64,000 nt of DNA from Lithobates sylvaticus (GCA_028564925.1 CM053029.1:608285721-608349720), one strand, 5' to 3'. Numbered from the stretch's first letter, positions 11,343 through 25,039 are shown. Notes: generated from the sequence alone by a model not told the origin. Program-made: numbers and translations.

Positions 11343-11362
11343 ATGAGGAATGTTTAACCACT

Positions 11363-11760
11363 TAGGCCCGCTTCACACTGCTGCGGTGCGGGAGATCGCA
11401 TATAATTCGCACCGCACTGCAGTTCAAATCATATGCGATCTCTGTGCGATGCAAATTCAGCCATACAGATAGTATGGCTGAATTCGCATCGCATTGGGCC
11501 CAAAATCGGACAGGACCCTTTTTTTTCGGTCCGCAGCAGAATCGGATCGCATGGTGTTCTCACCATGCGATCAGATTCCTGTCCGAGTTTGCAGATCGCA
11601 CTGCGATATGCGAGCTGCTATGGGGGTGTCATTAACATTTCATTGACACTCCCAGCAGCTCGCATAGGGCAGTGTGAACTGCTGGCGGGAGACATGCAGT
11701 GCGGGAACCCGCAGTAGATTCGCAGCGTTCCCGCACCGCAGCAGTGTGAAGCGGGCCTTA
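11363..11760. mobile_element. Palindromic MITE, GGCCCGCTTCACACTG ends
   Basis: GGCCCGCTTCACACTGCTGC and GCAGCAGTGTGAAGCGGGCC are perfect inverted ends, with TTA on both outer sides. Inner inverted pairs include GCGAGCTGCT-like blocks. A TTA direct repeat would fit PIF/Harbinger elements, but related copies here do not show it clearly. Noncoding. Confidence 0.85.
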
Positions 11761-12050
11761 AACACTAAACCTTTTTCTGACATTTGTTGGTTTCAAGTTA
11801 AAATCTTTTTTTTTTTTTTTTTGCTAGAAAATTACTTAGAACCCCCCCAAACATACATATACACATTTTATAGTAGAGACCCTAGAGAATAAAATGGTGG
11901 TTGTTGCAATATTTTATGTCACACTGTATTTGTGCAGTGGTCTTTCAAATGGATTTTTTTGGGAAAAAATTACTTTAATGAATATAAAAAAAAAAAAAAA
12001 AAAAAGGAAAGTTAGCCCAATTTGTTTTGCATAATGTGAAAGTTTTTACG
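11761..12050 (+). repeat. Second fragment of the 'TTAACCACTT' repeat
   Basis: Markers CCTTTTTCTGACATTTGTTG, TTACTTAGAACCCCC and GAATAAAATGGTGGTTGTTG match the fragment at 5215-5430. Its first bases, TTTAACCACTTA, lie left of the MITE at 11363, so that MITE was inserted into it. Confidence 0.75.
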
Positions 12051-12121
12051 TTGCGAGGATCGTGATCTATTTATTCTAAGCAAAAAAATAGTGATTCTCA
12101 TTTTGGCCAGAATCGTGCATG

Positions 12122-12469
12122 TTTTCTACCTCCCATGTGTGGTGAGAACACTGTTTTGATATGTAGGTGTGACCTACATATGCATTCAGCACTGCGCACC
12201 GGGATGGGACGCTTTAAAAAAAAAAAAAAAGTTAAAAAGAAACAATTTTTTTAGCACTTTTATTGCTAATCGCAAGACATGTAAACATCCCTTGTGATAG
12301 CAATACAGCATGACATGTTCTTTTTATGCAGAGATATGGGGTCTAAAGACCACAAATGTCTCCTCTACCCTTAAAAGCAAAAGATGATGCATCGATCTAT
12401 GGTTTTAACATACCTTTTTCTTTTTGATACAATAAATTGATATTGAACTAAAAAGCAAAAGATAAAAAC
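12122..12469 (+). repeat. Continuation of the host repeat before the corrupted block
   Basis: CTCCCATGTGTGGTGAGAAC and GTAAACATCCCTTGTGATAG are repeat markers; the latter recurs at 53890-53920. Sequence quality falls off sharply at about 12470. Confidence 0.6.
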
Positions 12470-15400
12470 TTTTTTTTTTTTAAAAGCAAAAAAAAAAATT
12501 AATATAAAAAAAAATTTATTTTTTTAAAAAAAAAAAGGGGGGGGGGGGTTTTTTTTTTTTTGGGGGTTTTTGGCCCAAAAAAATTTTTTAACCAAAAAAA
12601 ATGTTTTTTTTCCCTTTTTTTTTTTAACCCCTTTTTTGGGGGAAAAATTTTTTTAAAGGGGGCCCCCCCCAAAAAAACCCCCCCAAGGGTTTGGGGGGGT
12701 TTAAAAAAAAAAGGGGGGGAAAAAAAACCCTTTTTTTTTTTAACCCCAAAAAGGGGTTAAAAAAAGGGGGGGGCCCCCCAAAAAAAAAGGGGGGGGGGGG
12801 AAAAAAAGGGGGGGGGGGGGTTTTTTTTTTTTAAAAAAAGGGGAAAAAATTTTTTTAAAAAAAAAACCCAAAATTTAAAATTTTTTTGGGGGAAAAAAAT
12901 TAAAAAAAAAATTTTTAAAGGGGAACAAAAAAAAATTTTTTAAAATTTTTTTTTTAAAAAGGGGGGAAAATTTTCCCTTTTAAAAAACCCCAAAAAAAAG
13001 GGGGAAAAAGGGGGGAAAACCCCGGGGGGAAAAATTTCCGGGGAAAACCCCTTAAAAAAACCCCCGGGGAAAAAGGGGTTTTAAAGGAAAAAGGGCCCCC
13101 CGAAAAAAAAAACCCTTTTTTTGGGGGGTTTAAAGGGGGGAAAAAACCCCTTTTTTTTAAAAATTTTGGGGGGGGTTGGGGGGGTTGGGGGGTTTGTTTT
13201 TGGGGAAAAAAAGGGGGGGGGGGTTTTTTTTTTTTTATTTTTAAAACCAAAAAACCCGGGGGTTTTTGGGGGGTTTTTTTTTTTGGGGGAAAAAAAACCC
13301 CCCCCCAAAAAAAAAAAAATTTGTTTTTTCCCCCCTTTTTGGGGGAAAAAAAAAATTTTTTTTTTAAAAAAAAGGGCCCAAAAAATTTTTTGGGGGGAAA
13401 AAAAAATTTTTTAATGAATTTTTAAAAAAAAGGGGGGGGGGGAAAAATTTTTTTGGGGCCCGAAAAAAAACCCCCCCCCCTTTTTTAAAAAAAAAAAAAA
13501 AAAGGGGCCCCCCGGGGGGCCCCCCCTTTCCAAAAAAAAAAATTTGGGAATTTTCCCTTTAAATTAAGGGTTTTCCCTTTTTCCCTTTTTTGGGGGGGGG
13601 AAAAAAAAAAAAAATTTTTTTTTTTTTTTTGGGGGGGGGAAAAAAAAATTTTAAAAAAATTTCCCCTTTTTTTTTTTTTAAAAAAGGGCCAAAAAAAACC
13701 CTCCCAGGGGGGGGGGGGAAAAATCAAAAAAACCCCCTTTGGTTTTTTTTTTTTCCCCCAAAAAGGGGAAAAAAAAATTTAAATTTTTTTTTTTAAAAAA
13801 AAAACCCCCCTTTTTTGGGGTTTTATTTTTTTTTAAAATTTAAAAAAACCCCCTTTTCCCCCCCCCCCTTTTTTTTCCCCCGGGGCCCCCGGTTTTAAAT
13901 TGGGGTTTTTTTTTTTTTTTTTGGGTTTTTTTTTTTTTTTAAAAAATTAAAAAATTTTTTTTAAAAAAAAAAAAAAAACCCTTTTTTTTTTTTAAAAAAA
14001 GGAAAAAAATTTTTTTTAAAAAAAAAAAAAAAATTTTTTTTTTTAAAAAAAAAAAAAAAAATTTTTTTGGGCCCAAAAAAAAAATTTAAAAGGGAAACTT
14101 TTTTTTAAAAGGGGCCCCAAACAAAACCCCTTTTAAAAAAAGGGGAAGGGCCCAAAAAACCCCCCCTTTTGGGCCCCCCAAAAACCCCAAAAAAAAGGGG
14201 GGGGGAAAAAAAGGTCCTTTTCCCCCCCGGGGTTTTTCCCCCCCTTTTTTTTTTTCCCCCCCAAAAACCCCCCGGTTTGGGGCCCGGGGCCCCCCAAAAA
14301 AAAAAAAAAAATTTTTAAAAAAAAAGCCCCCCCCCAAAAAAAAGGGGAAAAATTTTTTAAAATTTTTTCCCCTTTTTTGGTTTTTTTGGGGAAAAACAAA
14401 AAAATTTTTTTTTTCCCCCCCCCTTTTTTTTTAAAATTTCCTTTTTCCCCCAAAAAAAACCCCCTTTGGGGGTTTAAAAAAATTTTTTAAAAAAAGGGGA
14501 CCCCCCCGGGGGTTTTTTAAACCCCCTTTGGGGGGGGGGCCCCTTTTTTTGGGGTTTTTCCCCCCCCTTTTTTTTTAAAAAAAAAAAAAAAAAAATTTTT
14601 TTGGGGGTTTTTTTTGGGGGGAAAAAAATTTTTTTAAAATTTAAAAAAAATTTTTTTAAAAAATTTTTTTTAAAAAAAAAAATTTTTTAAAAATTTAAAA
14701 AATTTAAAATTTTTTAAAAAAAAAAAAAAATTTTTTAATTTTTAAAAAAAAATTTTTTTTAAATTTTTTTTTTTAAAAGGAAAAAAAAAAAAAATTTAAA
14801 AATTGGGGGTTTTTGAAAAAAAATTTTTTAAAAAAAAAAAAATTTTTTTTTTTAAAAAAAAAAGGGGGGGGGGGCCTTGGGGGGAAAAAAAGGGGGGTTT
14901 GGGAAAAAAAAAGTAAAAACAGGGAAAAAAAACCCAAAAAACCCCCCCAAAAAAAAGAAACCCCCCAAAAAAAAAAAATTTTTAAAAAAGGGGGGTTTTT
15001 TAAAAAAAAAAAAAAACCAAAAATTTTGGGGGGAAACCGGGGAAAAAAAAAAAAAAAAAAAAAAAATTTTCCCCAATTAAAAAAAAAAAAATTTTAAAAA
15101 AAAAAAACCCCCCCTTTTTTGCCCCCTTTCCCTTTTTAAAAAAAAATTTAAAATTTTTAAAAAAAAAAAAAAATTTTAAATTTAAAAAAAAGGAAAAAAA
15201 CCGTTTTTAACGGGGAAAAATTTTTTTAAAAAAATTTTGGGGGGGCCCCCCCCCAAAAAAAAAAAAAAAAAATTTTTCCCCAACCCCCCGGGCCCTTTTC
15301 CCTTCCCCCCCCCAAACCCCCAAAAATTTTTTTTAAAAAATTTTAAAATTTCCCCTTTTTTTCCCCAAAAACCCCCCCAAAAAAATTTTTTTTTTTTTTT

Positions 15401-18400
15401 CCCCCCTTTTTTTCCCTTTTTTTCCCCCCTTTTTTTTTCCCAAACCCCCCCCCCCCCCAAAAAAAAAAAAAAATTTTTTTTTTTTTTTTTTTTAAAAACC
15501 CCGGGCCCCTTTAAAAAAAAAATTTTTAAAAAAATTTTTTTTCCCCCGGGGTTTTCGGGGCCCCCAAAAAAACCCCCCCCCCGGGCCCCAAAAAAAAGGG
15601 GAAAAAAAATTTTTTTTTTAAAAAAAAAAACCCCCCCGGGGGTTTTTTTTTTAAATTTAAAAAAAAAATTTTTTTTTTTTTTTTAAAAATTTTTTTTTCC
15701 CCAAACTTTTTTAAATTGGGAAACTTTAAAAATTTTTAAAAAAAATTTTTTTTTTTTTAAAAAAAATTTTTAAAATTTTTTAAAAAATTTTTTTTGGGGG
15801 CCCCCGGGGGGGAAAAGCCCCCCCCCTTTTTGGGGGGCCTTTTTTTTCCCCCCCCCCCCTTTTTTTAAAAAACCCCCTTTTTGGGGGCCCCAAAAAAAAA
15901 TTTTTTCCCCCAAAAAAAAAAAAAAATTTTAAAAAAACCCCCCCCAAAAAATTTTTTTAAAAAATTTTTAAAAAAAAAAATTTTTTTTCCCCCCCCCCCC
16001 CTTTTTTTTTCCCGGGGTTTAAAACCCCCCCGGGGCCCCCCCAAAAAAAACCCCCTTTTTTTTGGGGGGGCCCCCCCCTTTTTTTTTCCCCCCCCTTTTT
16101 TTGGGGAAAAAAAAAGGGGGAAAAAAAAATTTTTCCGGGAAAAAAGGGGAAAGGGGGAAAAAAATTTTTTTTTTTCCCTTTTTGGGTTTTTTAAAAATTT
16201 TTTTTTTGGGGGGAAAAATTTTAAAAAAAAAAATTTTTTTTAAAAAAAAAACCCCCCAAAAAAATTTTTTTCCTTTTTAAAAACCCCCCCCCAAAGGGAA
16301 AAAAAAAAAATTTTTTAAAAAAATTCCCTTTTTTTTTCCCAAATTTTATTTTTTTTTTTTAAAAACCCCCCCCCAAAAAACCCCCGTTTTTAAAAATTCC
16401 TTTTTAAAAAAACCCCCTTTAAAGGGGAAAAAAAGGGGGAAAAACCTTTTAAAAAACCCCTTTTTAATTTTTTTCCCCCCCAAAAAAAAAAAAAACCCCC
16501 CCCCCCCAAAACAACCAAGCCCCCTCCCCCCCCCTTTTTTTGGGGGGTTTTCCCCCCCCCCCCTTGGAAAAACCCCCCCCCCTTTTTTTTCCCCCCCCCC
16601 CCAAAACCCCCAAAAACCCCCAAAATTTAAAAAAGGGGTTTTTTTTTTTTGGGGTTTTCCCTTTCCCCCCCCCCCCCTTTTTTTTTTTTTTTTTTTCCCC
16701 CCGGGGGGGTTTTTTTGGGAAAACAAACCCCCCTTAAATTTCCCCTTCCCCCCCCCCTTTTTTTTTTCCCCCCCCCGGCCCGCCCCCAAAAAACTTTTTT
16801 TCCCCCTCCCCCCCTTTTTCCCCCAAGGTTTTTTTTTTCCAATTTTTTCCAACCCCCCCCCCCAAAAAAAAAATTCCAAAAAAAAAAACCCCAAATTTTT
16901 TTTTTAAAAAAAACCCCTTTCCCCCAAAAAAAAAAGGAAAAAATTTTTAAAACAAAAAAAAAAATTTTTTCTTAAATTTCCCCCCGGGGGGGGCCCCTTT
17001 TTAAAAAAAAACCCCCCCCCTTTTAAAATTCCCCAAAATTTTTTTTTCCCCCCCCCCCCCCAAATTTCCCCCCTTTTTTTTTTTTTTTTTTTTGGGCCCT
17101 TTTAAAAATAAAAAAGGGGGTGGGGAAAAAAAAAAATTGGGGGGGGAAAAAAAGGGGGGGGGGGAAAAAAACCCCCCCCAAAAAACCCAAAAAACCAAAA
17201 AACCCCCCCCCAAAAAAAAAAGGGGGGGGGTTTTTTAAAAAAACCAAAAAAAAAAAAAGGGGGGGGGGGGGGAAAGGGGGAAAAAAAATTTTTAAAAAAA
17301 ATTTTTTAAAAAACCCCCCTTTTTTTTTTTTTAAAAAAAAACCCATTTAAGGGTTTTTTTTTTTTGGGGGGGGGGGGGGGGGTTTTTTGGGGCCCCCTTT
17401 TCCCCCCCCCCCCCCCCGGGGGCAAAAAAAAAAAAACCGGCCCCGGGGGCCCGGGTTTTTGGGGGGGGGCCCCCCCCCCCAAAAAAAACCCCCCTTTTTC
17501 CCACCCCCCCTTTGGGGGGGGGGGGCCCCCCCCCCCTTTTTTTGGGGGGGGGGGGGGGAAAACCCCGGGGGTTTTTCCCCCCCTTTTTTTTTTAAATTTT
17601 TTTAAAGGTTTTTTTTTTTAAAAACCCGCCCAAAGGGGAAAAAAAAAATTTTAAAAATTTTTTTTTTTAAAAAAAAAAAAAAAAAATTTTTTTTTTTTTT
17701 TTTAAAAAAAAATTTTTTTTAAAAAAACCCAAATTTTTTTTTTTCCCCAAAGGGCCTTGGGGGGGAAAAAAATTTTTTTTTCCCCCCCGGGGGGGGAAAA
17801 AATTTTTTTTTTCCCCCAAAAATTTTAAATTTTTTCCCCCGGGGGGGCCAAAAAAACCCCAAAAAAAACCCCCCCCCAAAAAAAACCCCCCCCCCCCCCC
17901 CTTTTTTAAAATTTTTTTTTTTAATTTAAAACAAAACCCCCCCCAAAAAAAAAAACCAAAAAAAAAAAGGAATTTTTTTCCCCCCCTTTTTTTTTTTGAA
18001 AAAAAAACCCCCTTTTAAAAAAAAAAAGGGGGGGGGCCTTTTTTTTTTCCCCCCAAAAAAAAAAAAAAATTTTTCCCCCCCAAAAAATTTTGGGGGAAAA
18101 ATTTTTTCCCCCCCTTTTTTTCCCGGTTTTAAAAAAAACCCCCCCGGAAAACCCCCCCCAAAAAAAATTAAAAACTTTTAAATTTTAAAAGGGCCAAAAA
18201 AAAAAAAAAAATTTTTTTTTTTTTTTTTTAAAAACCCCCCAAAAAAAAAAATTTTTAAAAAAAAAAAAACCCTTTTTTTTTTTTTAAAATTTTTAAAAAC
18301 CCCCAAAAAAAAAAAAACCCCCCAATTTTTTTTTTTTTTAAAAAGGGGAAAAAAAAATTTTTTTTTTTCCCCAAAAAACCCCCTTTTGGGCCCGGGCAAA

Positions 18401-18913
18401 AAAAAAAAACCCCCCAAAAAAAAAAAAATTTTTTAAAAAAAAAAAATTTTTTAAAAAAAAAAACAAAAAAAAAATAAATTTAAAAAAAAATTTTAAAGCC
18501 CCCTTTTTTAAATTTTTTAATTCCCCCCGGAACCCCATTTTTCCGTTTTTTGGGGGGGAAAAAACCGGCCAAAAAAAAACCCCCCAAAAGGGGCCCCCCC
18601 CCCAAGTTTTAAAAAAAAATTTAAAATGGCGGGGTTCCTTTTTTTTTTCCCCCCCGGGGGGGGGGGGGCCCCCCCCTTTTTTTTCCCGTTGGGGGGGCCG
18701 GGGGGCCCCCCCCCGGGGGGGGTTTTGGGGGGGTTAAAAAACCCCCTTTTTTAAAACCCTTTGGGGGGGGTTTAAAACCCTTCCCCCAAAAGTTTAAAAA
18801 TTTAAAAAAAAATTTTTTTTTTTTTTTTTTAAAAAAAAAAATTTTTTTTTAAAAATTTTCCCTTTTAAAAAAAATTTTTTTAAAAAAAATTTTTTTTTTT
18901 TTTTAAAAAAAAA

Positions 18914-18960
<47 letters not shown>

Positions 18961-19025
18961 AAATTTTTTTAAAAATTTTTTAATTTTTTTCCCCAAAAAA
19001 CCTTTTTTTTGGGGTTTTAAAAATT

Positions 19026-19056
<31 letters not shown>

Positions 19057-19713
19057 TTTTTTTTGGCCCCCCCCAAAAAAAAAATTTAAAAATTTTTTTG
19101 GGGGGGGGTTTTTTTAAGGTTTTTTTGGGGGGCCCCTTTTTGGGGGGGGGGAAAAAGGGGAACTTTTTTTAAAAAAAATTTTTGGGGGGTTTTCCTTTTC
19201 TTTTTTTTTTTTTAAAAAAAAAACCCCCCAAAAAACCCCTTTAAACCCGGGCCAAAAAAGGGGGAAAAAAAACCCCCCCCCCCCCGGGGGGGGGGAAAAA
19301 AAATTAAAAAAAAAAATTTTTTACCAAAAAATTTTTTCCCCCCCCCTTTTTTTTTTTAAAAAAAAATTTTTGGGGGAGGGGTTTTTTTTTCCCCAAAAAT
19401 TTTTTGGGGGCCCCCCCCAAAAAAAATTTTTTTTTTAAAAAGGGGGGTTTTTTTGGGGGCCCCCTTTTTTTTCCCCAAAAAAAAAAAGGGTTTTTTTTGG
19501 GGGGTTTTTTTTTTTAAAAACCCCCAAAAAAAAAAATTTTTTTTCCCCCTTTTAAAAAAAAACCCTTTTCCCCCCAAAAATTTTTTTAAAAAAACCCGGG
19601 GCCGGGGGTTTTAAAAAAAGGGTTTTACAAAAAATTTTTTTTTTTTTGGGGCCTTTTTTTTTTTTCCCCCCCCCCCCAAAAAAGGGGGATTTTTTTTCCC
19701 CCAAAAAAAAAAA

Positions 19714-19779
<66 letters not shown>

Positions 19780-22700
19780 AAAAAAAAAAAAATTTTTAAA
19801 AAAAATTTTTTTTGGGGGGGCCCCCCCCAAAAAAAAAAAAGGGGGGTTTTTTTTAAAAAAATGGGGGGTCCCAAAATTTAAAAAGGCCGGGGGAAAAAAA
19901 GGGGGGAAAAAAAAAAAAAAGGGGGGTTTTTTAAAAAAAAATTTTTAAAAAGGGAAAAAACCCCCTTTTCCCCCCCCCCCCCCCCCGGGGGGGGGGGGTT
20001 TTTTTTAAAAAAGGGGTCCCCCCCCCAAAAAAAAAAAAAATTTTTTTTTTTGGGGTTTTTGGAAAAAAAATTTTTTTTTTGGGGGGCAATTTTTTTTCCA
20101 AAAAAAAAAAGGGGGCCCAAAAAAAAATTTCCCTTTTTTTTTTAAAAAAAAAAATTTTTTTTAAAAATTTAAAACCCCCTTTTCTTTTGGAAATTTAAAA
20201 AAAAAAACCCCCCCCTTTTTCCCCCCAAGGGGGAAAAAAGGGGGGAAAAAAAAACCCCCCCCAAAAACCCCCCCGGGGGGGTTTTTTTTAAAAAAAAAAA
20301 GGATTCCCGGAACACCCTTGGCCCCCAAAAGGGAAAAAAAAAGGGGGGTTTTTCCCAAAAAAAAAAAGGGGGGGGCCCCACGGGGTTGGGGGAACCCAAA
20401 AAAAAGGGGGGCCCCCCCCAAAACCCCCCGGGGTTTTTTTTGGGGTTTTTTAAAAAAAAAACCCCCCCCCCCCCCAAAAAAAAAAATTTTTTTTTCCCAA
20501 AAACCCTTTTTTTTTGGGGGGGTTTTTTTTTAAAAAAAATTTTTTTTCCCCCCCCGGGGGAAAAACCCCTTTATTCCCGGGGCCTTTTTTTTTTTTTTTG
20601 GGGGGGGGGGGATTTAAAATTTTTTTTTTAAAAAAGGGGGGGGGCCCCCTTTTTTTTAAAAAATAAAAAAAAAGGGGAAAAAAAAAAAAAACCCCCAAAA
20701 GGGGAAAAAAAGGGGGGGAAAAAAAAGGTTTTAAAAAAAAAAAAAAAAAAGGGGTTTTTTTTTTTTTGGGGGGGTTTTTTTAAAAAAAAAAAAAAAAATT
20801 TTTTTTTTTAAAAACCCCGGGGGTTTTTGGGAAAATTTTTTTAAAATTAAAAGGGAGGGGGTTTTTCCCCAAAAGGGGGAAAAAAAATTTGGGGGGGTTT
20901 GGGGGGGGAAAGGGGTTTGGCCCAAAAACCAAAAACCCTTTTTCCCAAAAAAAAAAGGGGGGTTTTTTCCCCCCCCTTTTTTTTTTTTTCCCCCGGGGGG
21001 GTTTTTTTCCAAAAAAGGGAAATTTTTAAATTTTTTAAAATTTTTTTTTCCCCCGGAAAAAAAAAAAAAAAAAAAAAAAATTTTTTAAAGGAAAAAAAAA
21101 AAATTTTTGGAAAAAAAAAAAAAAGGGGGAAAAAAAAAGGGGAAAATTTTTGGGGGCTTTTTTTTAAAAAAAAAAAATTTTTTAAAAAAAAAAAAAAGTT
21201 TTTTAAAAAAATTTTTTTTTTCCCCCCGGGGGGGGGGGAAAAACCCCCCAAAATTTTTAAAAAAGTTGGAAAAAAAAACCCCCCCCCGGGGAAAGGGCCC
21301 TTTCCCCCTTTTTGGGGGGCCCCCCAAAATTAACCCCCAAAAACCCCCCCCAAAAATTCCCTTTTTTCCCCCTTTTTCCCCAAAATTTTTTTTTTCCAAA
21401 AAAAAAGGGGGGGGGGCCCCTTTGGGGGGGAAGGCTTTTAAACCCCCCCCCCCTTTTTTTTTAAAAAAAAAAAAAAAAAAATTTTTTTTTTTCCCCTTTG
21501 GGGTTTTTTTTTTCTTTTTTTTTTAAAAAACCCCGGGGGGTCCCAAAAGGTTTGGGAAAAAATTTTTGGGGGGGGGCCCCCCCCCCCCGGGAAAAAAACC
21601 CCCCAAAAAAAAATTTTTTTTTCCCGGGGGGAAAAAAAAAAACAAAATTTTTTTTTTTAAATTCCCCCCCAAAACCCCCTTTTTTTTCCCCCCGGGGTTT
21701 AAAAACCCCCCAAAAAAAAAAAAAATTTAAAAAAATTAAAAAAGGGGGTTTAAAAACCCTTGGGGGGGGGGGGGAAAAAAAAAATTTTTGGTTCCCGGGG
21801 GGGGGAAAAAAAAAAAATTTCCGGGGAAAAATTTGGGAAAAAAAAAACCCAAAAAAAAAAAAAAAAAAAACCCCCCCCCCCCCGGGGGGTTTTTTTTAAA
21901 AAAAAAAACCCCCCCCAAAAAAAAAAAACCCAAAAAAAAAAAAACCCCAAAAAAAAATTTTTCCCCCCCAAAAAAAATTTTTTTTAAAAGGGGGGTTTTT
22001 TGGGGGAAAATTTTTTTAAAAAAAAAAAAAAAAAAAATTTTTTTTTTTTTTTTTTCCCCCCAAAAATTTTTTGGGGCCCCAAAACAAAAAAAAAAAATTT
22101 AAAAAAAAAAATTTTTTTTTTTTTTAAAAAAAATTTTGAAAAGAAAAAAAGGGAAAAAAAAAAAGGGGTTAAAAAAAACCCCCTTTTTAAAAGGGGGGAA
22201 AAAATTTTGGGGTTAAAAAATTAAAAAAATTTTTTTTTGGGGGGAAAAAAATTTTAAAAAAAAATTAAAAAAAAAAAAAATTTTTTTTTTTGGGGTTTTT
22301 TTTTTTAAAAAAAAAAATTAAAAAAAAAAACCCCCCCCAAAATGGAGGGAATTGGGAAAATTAAGGGGGAATTTTTACCAAAAAAAGGGGGGGTTTTTAA
22401 AAAAAAAATTTTGGGGGGGAAACTTTGGGTTTTTTTTTTGGGGTTTTTTTTTTTTTTTTTTAAAAAAGGGGAAAAATAAGGAAAAAAATTTTTTTTAAAA
22501 AAAAAATTTTTTTTTTTTTTGGGGAAAAAAATTTTTTTAAACAAAAAAAAAAAAAAAAACCCAAAAAAGGAAAAAAAAGGGGTTTTTTTCCCCAAAAAAA
22601 AAAAATTAAAAACCCCCTTTTTTTAAAAAAAAAAAACCCCCTTTTAAAAAAACCCTTTTCAAAAAGGCCCCAAGGGGGAAAAAAAAAAAAAAACCCATTA

Positions 22701-23850
22701 AAACCAAAAAAAAAAATTTTTTTTTCCCCGGGTTTTTTTTTAATCCCCCCCCCGGGGTTTTTTTTTGGGGGGTTTTTTCCAAAATTTTTTTCCCCTTTTT
22801 TTTAAAAAAAAATTTTAAAAATTTTTTGGTTTTTTCCCCCCCAAAAAAAGGGTTTTTTTTTTAAAAAAATTTTTTTCCCCCCGGGGGGGGGGGGGTTTTT
22901 TTTTTTTTTTTTTAAAAAACCCCCCCGGGGGGAAAAAAAATTTTTAAAAAAAAAAAATTTTTTTGGGGGGGGGGGGAAAAAAAATTTCCCCCCCCGGGGA
23001 AAAAAAAAAAAAAGGGGGGGAGAGAAAAAAAAAAGGGGGGGGAAAGGGGGGGGGGGGGAAAAGGGGGGGGGGGAAAAAAAAAAAAAAGGGGGGGGGGGGG
23101 GAAAAAAAAAAAAAGGGGAAAACCGGGAAAAAGGGGGGGGGAAAAAAACCCCCCGGGGGGGGGGGAAACGGGAACCGGGGTTTTTTAAAAACCAAAAAAA
23201 AAAAAAGGGGGAAGGGGGGGAAAAAGGGGGGGGGGGGGGGCCCCACCCCGGGGGCCAAAACCCCCAAAAAGCCCCAAAAAAAAACCCCAAAAAAAGGGGG
23301 GGGGGGAAAAAAGGGGGGGGAAAAAAAAAAGGGGAAAAAGGGGGAAAAAAAAAAAGGGGGGGAAAAAAAAGGGGGAAGAAGGGGGGGGAAATTTTTAAAA
23401 AGGGGGAAAAAGGAAAAGGGGGGAAAAAAAAAGGGGAAAAAAAAAAAAAAGGGGGGGGGGAAAGGGGGGGGGGAAAAGGGGGGTTTTTTTTTAAAAAGGG
23501 AAAAAGTTAAAAAAAAAAAAAAAATTTTAATTTAAAAAATTTTTAAAAAATTAAAAAAAAAAGGAAAGGGCCCAAAAAAAAAGGGGAAAACCCCTTTAAA
23601 AAAAAAAAAAAATTTTTTTAAAAAACCCTTTTTAAAAAAAAAAAAATTTTTCCCAAAAAAAATTTTTTTAAAAAAAAAAAAAAAAAGGGGGTTTTGTTTT
23701 TGAAAAAACCCAAAAAAAGGGAAAAAATTTTTAAAATTTTTTTTTTCCCCCCCCCCCCCGTTTTGGGGGGGGGTTTTTTTTAAATTTCCCCCAAAAGGGG
23801 GGAAAAAAAAAAAAATTTTTTTTTTTTTTTTTTTTGGGGGGGTTTTTTTT
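12470..23850. other. Homopolymer-smear block, probably failed consensus sequence
   Basis: Almost every base lies in a run of 3 to 20 identical bases, such as AAAAAAATTTTTTTCCCCC, with isolated single bases rare and normal dinucleotides nearly absent. No repeat family, exon or codon pattern is readable. Lysine/phenylalanine/glycine/proline frames here are by-products of the runs. Natural low-complexity DNA repeats a motif or favours one or two bases; this mixes all four as runs. The block interrupts a single-copy gene whose flanking exons are clean. A consensus or basecalling failure explains this best. No feature inside it should be trusted. Confidence 0.93.
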
Positions 23851-25039
23851 TTCTCATCATGGGATGCAGTGAACGTCGGGAAAATAGCAGACAAAAATTT
23901 GGGGACATGTATAAAAGGGGGGGGGAAAAATTAATTTGAAAATTTCGGGAGTGCATGAGATATGTAAATCACCTGCCCCGGGGGGGGTTTTTAAAATTTT
24001 TTTAAAATTTTTTTTAAAATTAAAAAAAGGGAAGGGGGGTTTTTTGGGGGAAATTTTAAAGGAAAAAATTTTTCCCCCAAAAAAAAAAAAAAAAATTTTT
24101 TTTTTTTTAGTGTGTGCTGAAAAATTCCCCCCCCTTTTTTTTTGGGGGGCAGCCTTTTTTGGTTAAAAAAAAAAAAAGGGGGGAAAAAGGGGGGGGGGGG
24201 AAAAAAAGGGCCCCCAAAATTTGGGAAAAAGCGCAAAAACCCCAAGGACTCTGTCCCTTTTTTGGGGGGGGAACCCCCCCCCCTTTTTGCTCCTACAGGG
24301 TCTCAAGGGGGGCCCCTTCCCCCCTTTTTTGGTTTCAAGGGCTATTTAAAGAAGTTGGGAACTAGTGGGGTTCCTCCCTTTTCAAACATTTCTGGAGATC
24401 CCCCCATCTTCCCGTTACAAAATTTTTACAAGCAAAAAAACCTAGAAAAACACCCCAAACTGTTTTTAAAGGGGGGGGGTTTTGAATGGAAACCCTTTTC
24501 TTGTGTGACTGGTAGCCGCCTCTGGGGCTGTTCAGGAAGGAACAGTTAAATACCGCGGCCTTTGGGGGTTTGCTCTACATATGTAAAGGGCTCTGCCCCG
24601 CTCTGTCCACATTGGGATTGTGTTTCCCAAAACCCAGGTCAGGGAAGCACGTACACACTTATTCCCAATGCAGGGACCCTGGGGCGTTAACCCCTTGAGG
24701 TCCGGCCATAGCCAAAGACCCGGTACAGTTTCCAACCTTTAAATTTTCCGGGGGGCCTTCATAGGAAATCCCCCCCTGGCACGCTTTCCCCGGCACCCCT
24801 GCCCGGGGCCCCGGGTGTGATCCGAGGCATGAGACTGGGGGATCCCGAAACCGAGTAAGGGGGGGTCCCGGCCCTTTTTTTGTGTTTTTTTTTTTTTTTC
24901 CCCTTCCGTGCAGCGGGGCCCCAAAGAAGTGATCACTGATAAAAAAAAGTCGGTAATCTTTTTTTTGCTCAAAATGACATTGAGCAGAAAAAAAAAAAAA
25001 AAAAACGGGTCACCGGGTTAGGAAAAGGGACCCAACACA

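Larger units (their letters stand above)
10704..12121. mobile_element. AT-rich element with GAGCTGCATAATTAATCG-like end, carrying nested insertions
   Basis: The left end GAGCTGCATAATTAATCGTC and right end CCAGAATCGTGCAT are inverted-like (ATTAATCG, GAATCG and GATTCT blocks). The parent repeat can be joined across it. Inside lie two further inverted-repeat elements (10944-11342 and 11363-11760) and a fragment of the repeat seen at 5215. Superfamily not assigned. Confidence 0.5.

Noticed and set aside
12560-23535. Many long frames rich in K, F, G and P on both strands
   Set aside because: They come from runs of A, T, G and C and have no codon bias, domain or start context.
24142-24735. Possible coding segments around 24.2-24.7 kb
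   Set aside because: Readable but corrupted sequence. No match to BLM or to a known protein could be made.
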